Shown here: positions 62,723 to 64,000 of the stretch, piece after piece | Layout of the letters: the number at the start of each line of letters is the position of its first letter | Position numbering within the stretch: position 1 is the first letter of the stretch | NCBI GenBank assembly: GCA_022828595.1 | Contig: JAKGHH010000008.1 | Location: forward strand, 20,886,378 to 20,950,377 | Direction of reading: 5' to 3' | DNA: 64,000 nt | Source: Nelumbo lutea | Lineage: Eukaryota > Streptophyta > Magnoliopsida > Proteales > Nelumbonaceae | Position numbers and translations under genes: made by a program | Notes under the pieces: generated by a model | The model's input: only the letters and a program-made list of their open reading frames with translations | Database searches by the model: none | What the model was told of the DNA's origin: nothing

Positions 62723-63021
62723 TGAAAGCTAAATTACTGTAGCCGAATTTGCAGAAAAGAGAAGAAGAAGAAGAGATGCTGGAATGTCGAACTACTCTCC
62801 TCAGTCGACAGTACTATTATTTATATTATGATGTAGTACAATGATATAGGAAGTTACTAGAATGGCCCTGATTAGTGATGGGACACCCAGACAACTTAAA
62901 ACATTAAACAGGATTAGGCCCATTAACAAAGGCCCAGTACAGGACAACTTAAACTTAAGTATAGGCTAATAAGAACTCTTATCAGCTGAATACTCATACA
63001 TACAAAGACTTCAATCCAACA
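62723..63021 (-). repeat. Copia-4 5' LTR (299 bp, right side)
   Basis: It pairs with 57887-58185. It is followed on the right by the GAGAT duplication and LINE F sequence. Confidence 0.95.
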
Positions 63022-63026
63022 GAGAT

Positions 63027-63476
63027 GATCTCCTGCGGAAGGGCATGCTATTGCACTCAACAGATTGTGTTCTCTGCGAAAGCCATTCAGAACCAGTGAA
63101 CCACCTGCTGTTGCACTGTTGTTTTTCTTATGAGATCTGGTCCAGAGTAGCCCGGCTTTTAGTGGTGCAAAGCTTTTTGTCCAGGATCAGTAGCGGAATT
63201 ATTCAAAGGTTGGAGGGTGGAAGGTCTGAACAAAAGAGGAAAACTGATCTGTAACTTACTCCCAGCAGTGGTGTTTTGGTGCTTGTGGCAGGACAGAAAC
63301 ACAAATTTTCAAAAAATAAGAGCATTTCTTCAGATTCTGTTTTTCCGAAAGTTTAGGAAAAATGCATTCTATAGTGCTGCCAGGGAAGTTTTGTGATCAG
63401 TCCCTGTGTACATCATTTTGGTGTACATGTTTTGTTTTTCTTAATATAATTCTTACCTTATTGATAAAAAAAATAT
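63027..63476 (+). pseudogene. LINE F 3' end (zf-RVT) and tail
   Basis: The frame reads DDLLRKGMLLHSTDCVLCES then HSEPVNHLLLHCCFSYEIW, the Cys/His zf-RVT motif, continuing from 57886 across Copia-4. After about 63250 the sequence is 3' region, ending TTAATATAATTCTTACCTTA and TTGATAAAAAAAATA at about 63476. There is no RNase H domain, so LINE F and LINE I form a subgroup distinct from LINEs A, C, E, G, H and L. Confidence 0.8.
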
Positions 63477-63655
63477 AAACCTTACCTAGTCTCAAAATAA
63501 AACGAAATGAGAAAGTAAATGAAGCTAAATTTAAGGCATATAATAAATACTTATAAGAAAAAGGCATATAATGAACTTTATCATAAACTAGGCACCAAAA
63601 AGGGAAAAAGTGGAATTTATAAATTAGTAAGGATGAGAAAGAACATTTGGTGAAG
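63477..63655. other. Unassigned AT-rich spacer
   Basis: There is a short direct repeat AAGGCATATAATRAA at about 63534 and 63562. Otherwise nothing was recognised. Confidence 0.4.
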
Positions 63656-64000
63656 GACCACTTGCTAATATGTTGGAGAAACTTACGTGGGATTTTTTGT
63701 AGGAACAAGAGAAGGGAAGGAAGATTTTTTGGTGAAGTGGGAAATACTATGCAAGACTAAGGAGCAAGGAGGATTGGGGGTAGGGGATATTAATTTTACA
63801 AATGTAGCCTTGTTAGGAAAATGGCCATGGAAGCTGCCCCTAGATAATGAAAAGTTATGGCACAAGGTAATAGCAAGCATTCATGGGTTGATGGCAAATG
63901 GCTGGGATGCTGCTGTATCTCCTAGGGCTATTGTGGTCTCTCCTTATAAAGCTATTAATGCTATTCTTTCTCAGTTCCTAAACCTTGTCGGCTATGATGT
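63656..64000 (+). pseudogene. LINE N fragment, post-RT region, runs off the window
   Basis: Sense frames read FLVKWEILCKTKEQGGLGVG, FTNVALLGKWPWKLPLDNEK, LWHKVIASIHGLMANGWDAA and PYKAINAILSQFLNLVGYD. This is the same region as 13000-13340 in LINE C. The start near 63656 suggests 5' truncation. The rest lies beyond 64000. Confidence 0.8.

Larger units (their letters stand above)
57882..63026 (-). mobile_element. Copia-4: Ty1/copia element (57887-63021), gag region missing
   Basis: GAGAT is duplicated exactly at 57882-57886 and 63022-63026. The two 299-bp LTRs (57887-58185 and 62723-63021) begin TGAAAGCTAAATTA and end TCCAACA on the forward strand, and differ at about 13 positions. The element is reverse-oriented: primer site next to the right LTR, polypurine tract next to the left. 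Pol is recognisable from protease to RNase H, but no gag or zinc-knuckle sequence lies between leader and protease, so it is internally deleted as well as broken by stops. Confidence 0.95.
49960..63476 (+). mobile_element. LINE F: ORF1 plus ORF2 3' end, split by Copia-3, hAT-5 and Copia-4
   Basis: Sense pieces are ORF1 at 49960-50659 and 55794-56640, post-RT at 56650-56776 and 57473-57886, and the 3' end at 63027-63476 with a GATAAAAAAAATA tail. Each join across an inserted element restores the LINE reading. The endonuclease and RT domains (about 2.5 kb) are missing between the ORF1 end and the YGAFTKGAKFEIGDG motif, so the LINE is internally deleted. No RNase H follows the zf-RVT. The 5' boundary is uncertain. 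Confidence 0.7.

Overview
This window reads as nuclear DNA of a flowering plant. It carries plant-type Ty1/copia LTR retrotransposons primed by initiator Met-tRNA (TGGTATCAGAGC after the LTR), plant L1-like LINEs with a DUF4283-like ORF1 and a C-terminal RNase H, short hAT-like DNA elements, and spliced exons of one host gene. Prokaryotic genes, rRNA, tRNA and CRISPR are absent. The species cannot be named from the sequence; the host-gene match suggests a eudicot or another angiosperm. I estimate that 80-90% is transposable-element DNA, mostly broken.

Host gene: nine exons on the + strand between 19024 and 49713 join in phase into 373 uninterrupted codons that match the middle of ABERRANT LATERAL ROOT FORMATION 4 (ALF4, the plant glomulin homologue, a regulator of SCF ubiquitin ligases). 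Two introns are enormous: 9.4 kb (19097-28482) and 19.5 kb (29894-49363), both inflated by nested transposons. The N- and C-terminal exons lie outside the window or were not recognised.

Layout: 1-2225 LINE fragments (+). 2226-11220 a reverse-strand LINE (A) split by a complete copia element, Copia-1 (2702-8189). 11420-14760 LINE pieces B (-) and C (+). 14942-18000 an ORF1-only LINE (D, -). 19701-26610 a nearly full-length LINE (E, -) with a 14-15 bp target duplication. 26764-27556 a hAT-like element. 28483-29893 exons 2-7. 30300-34230 LINEs I, H and G; G is split by a 1.4-kb copia derivative with inverted LTRs (32218-33644). 34631-40008 Copia-2. 40014-48500 older LINE debris, including a second ORF1-only LINE (M), a truncated LINE L with its target duplication, and two hAT-like elements. 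48586-48872 a fourth hAT-like element. 49364-49713 exons 8-9. From about 49960 to 63476 a single LINE (F) is broken by Copia-3, a fifth hAT-like element and Copia-4. 63660-64000 the start of another LINE (N).

Most elements carry stops, frameshifts or lost catalytic residues, so none looks autonomous. The most unusual observations are: (1) an inverted-LTR copia integrant with a perfect 5-bp target duplication, both outer ends being the LTR 5' (U3) end; (2) LINEs that keep ORF1 but lack ORF2; (3) two ultrashort insertions consisting of only the last 6-10 nt of a LINE plus an A-run, each flanked by a 13-14 bp target duplication; (4) five short hAT-like elements, each with an 8-bp target duplication, three sharing a GGCG-rich terminus.
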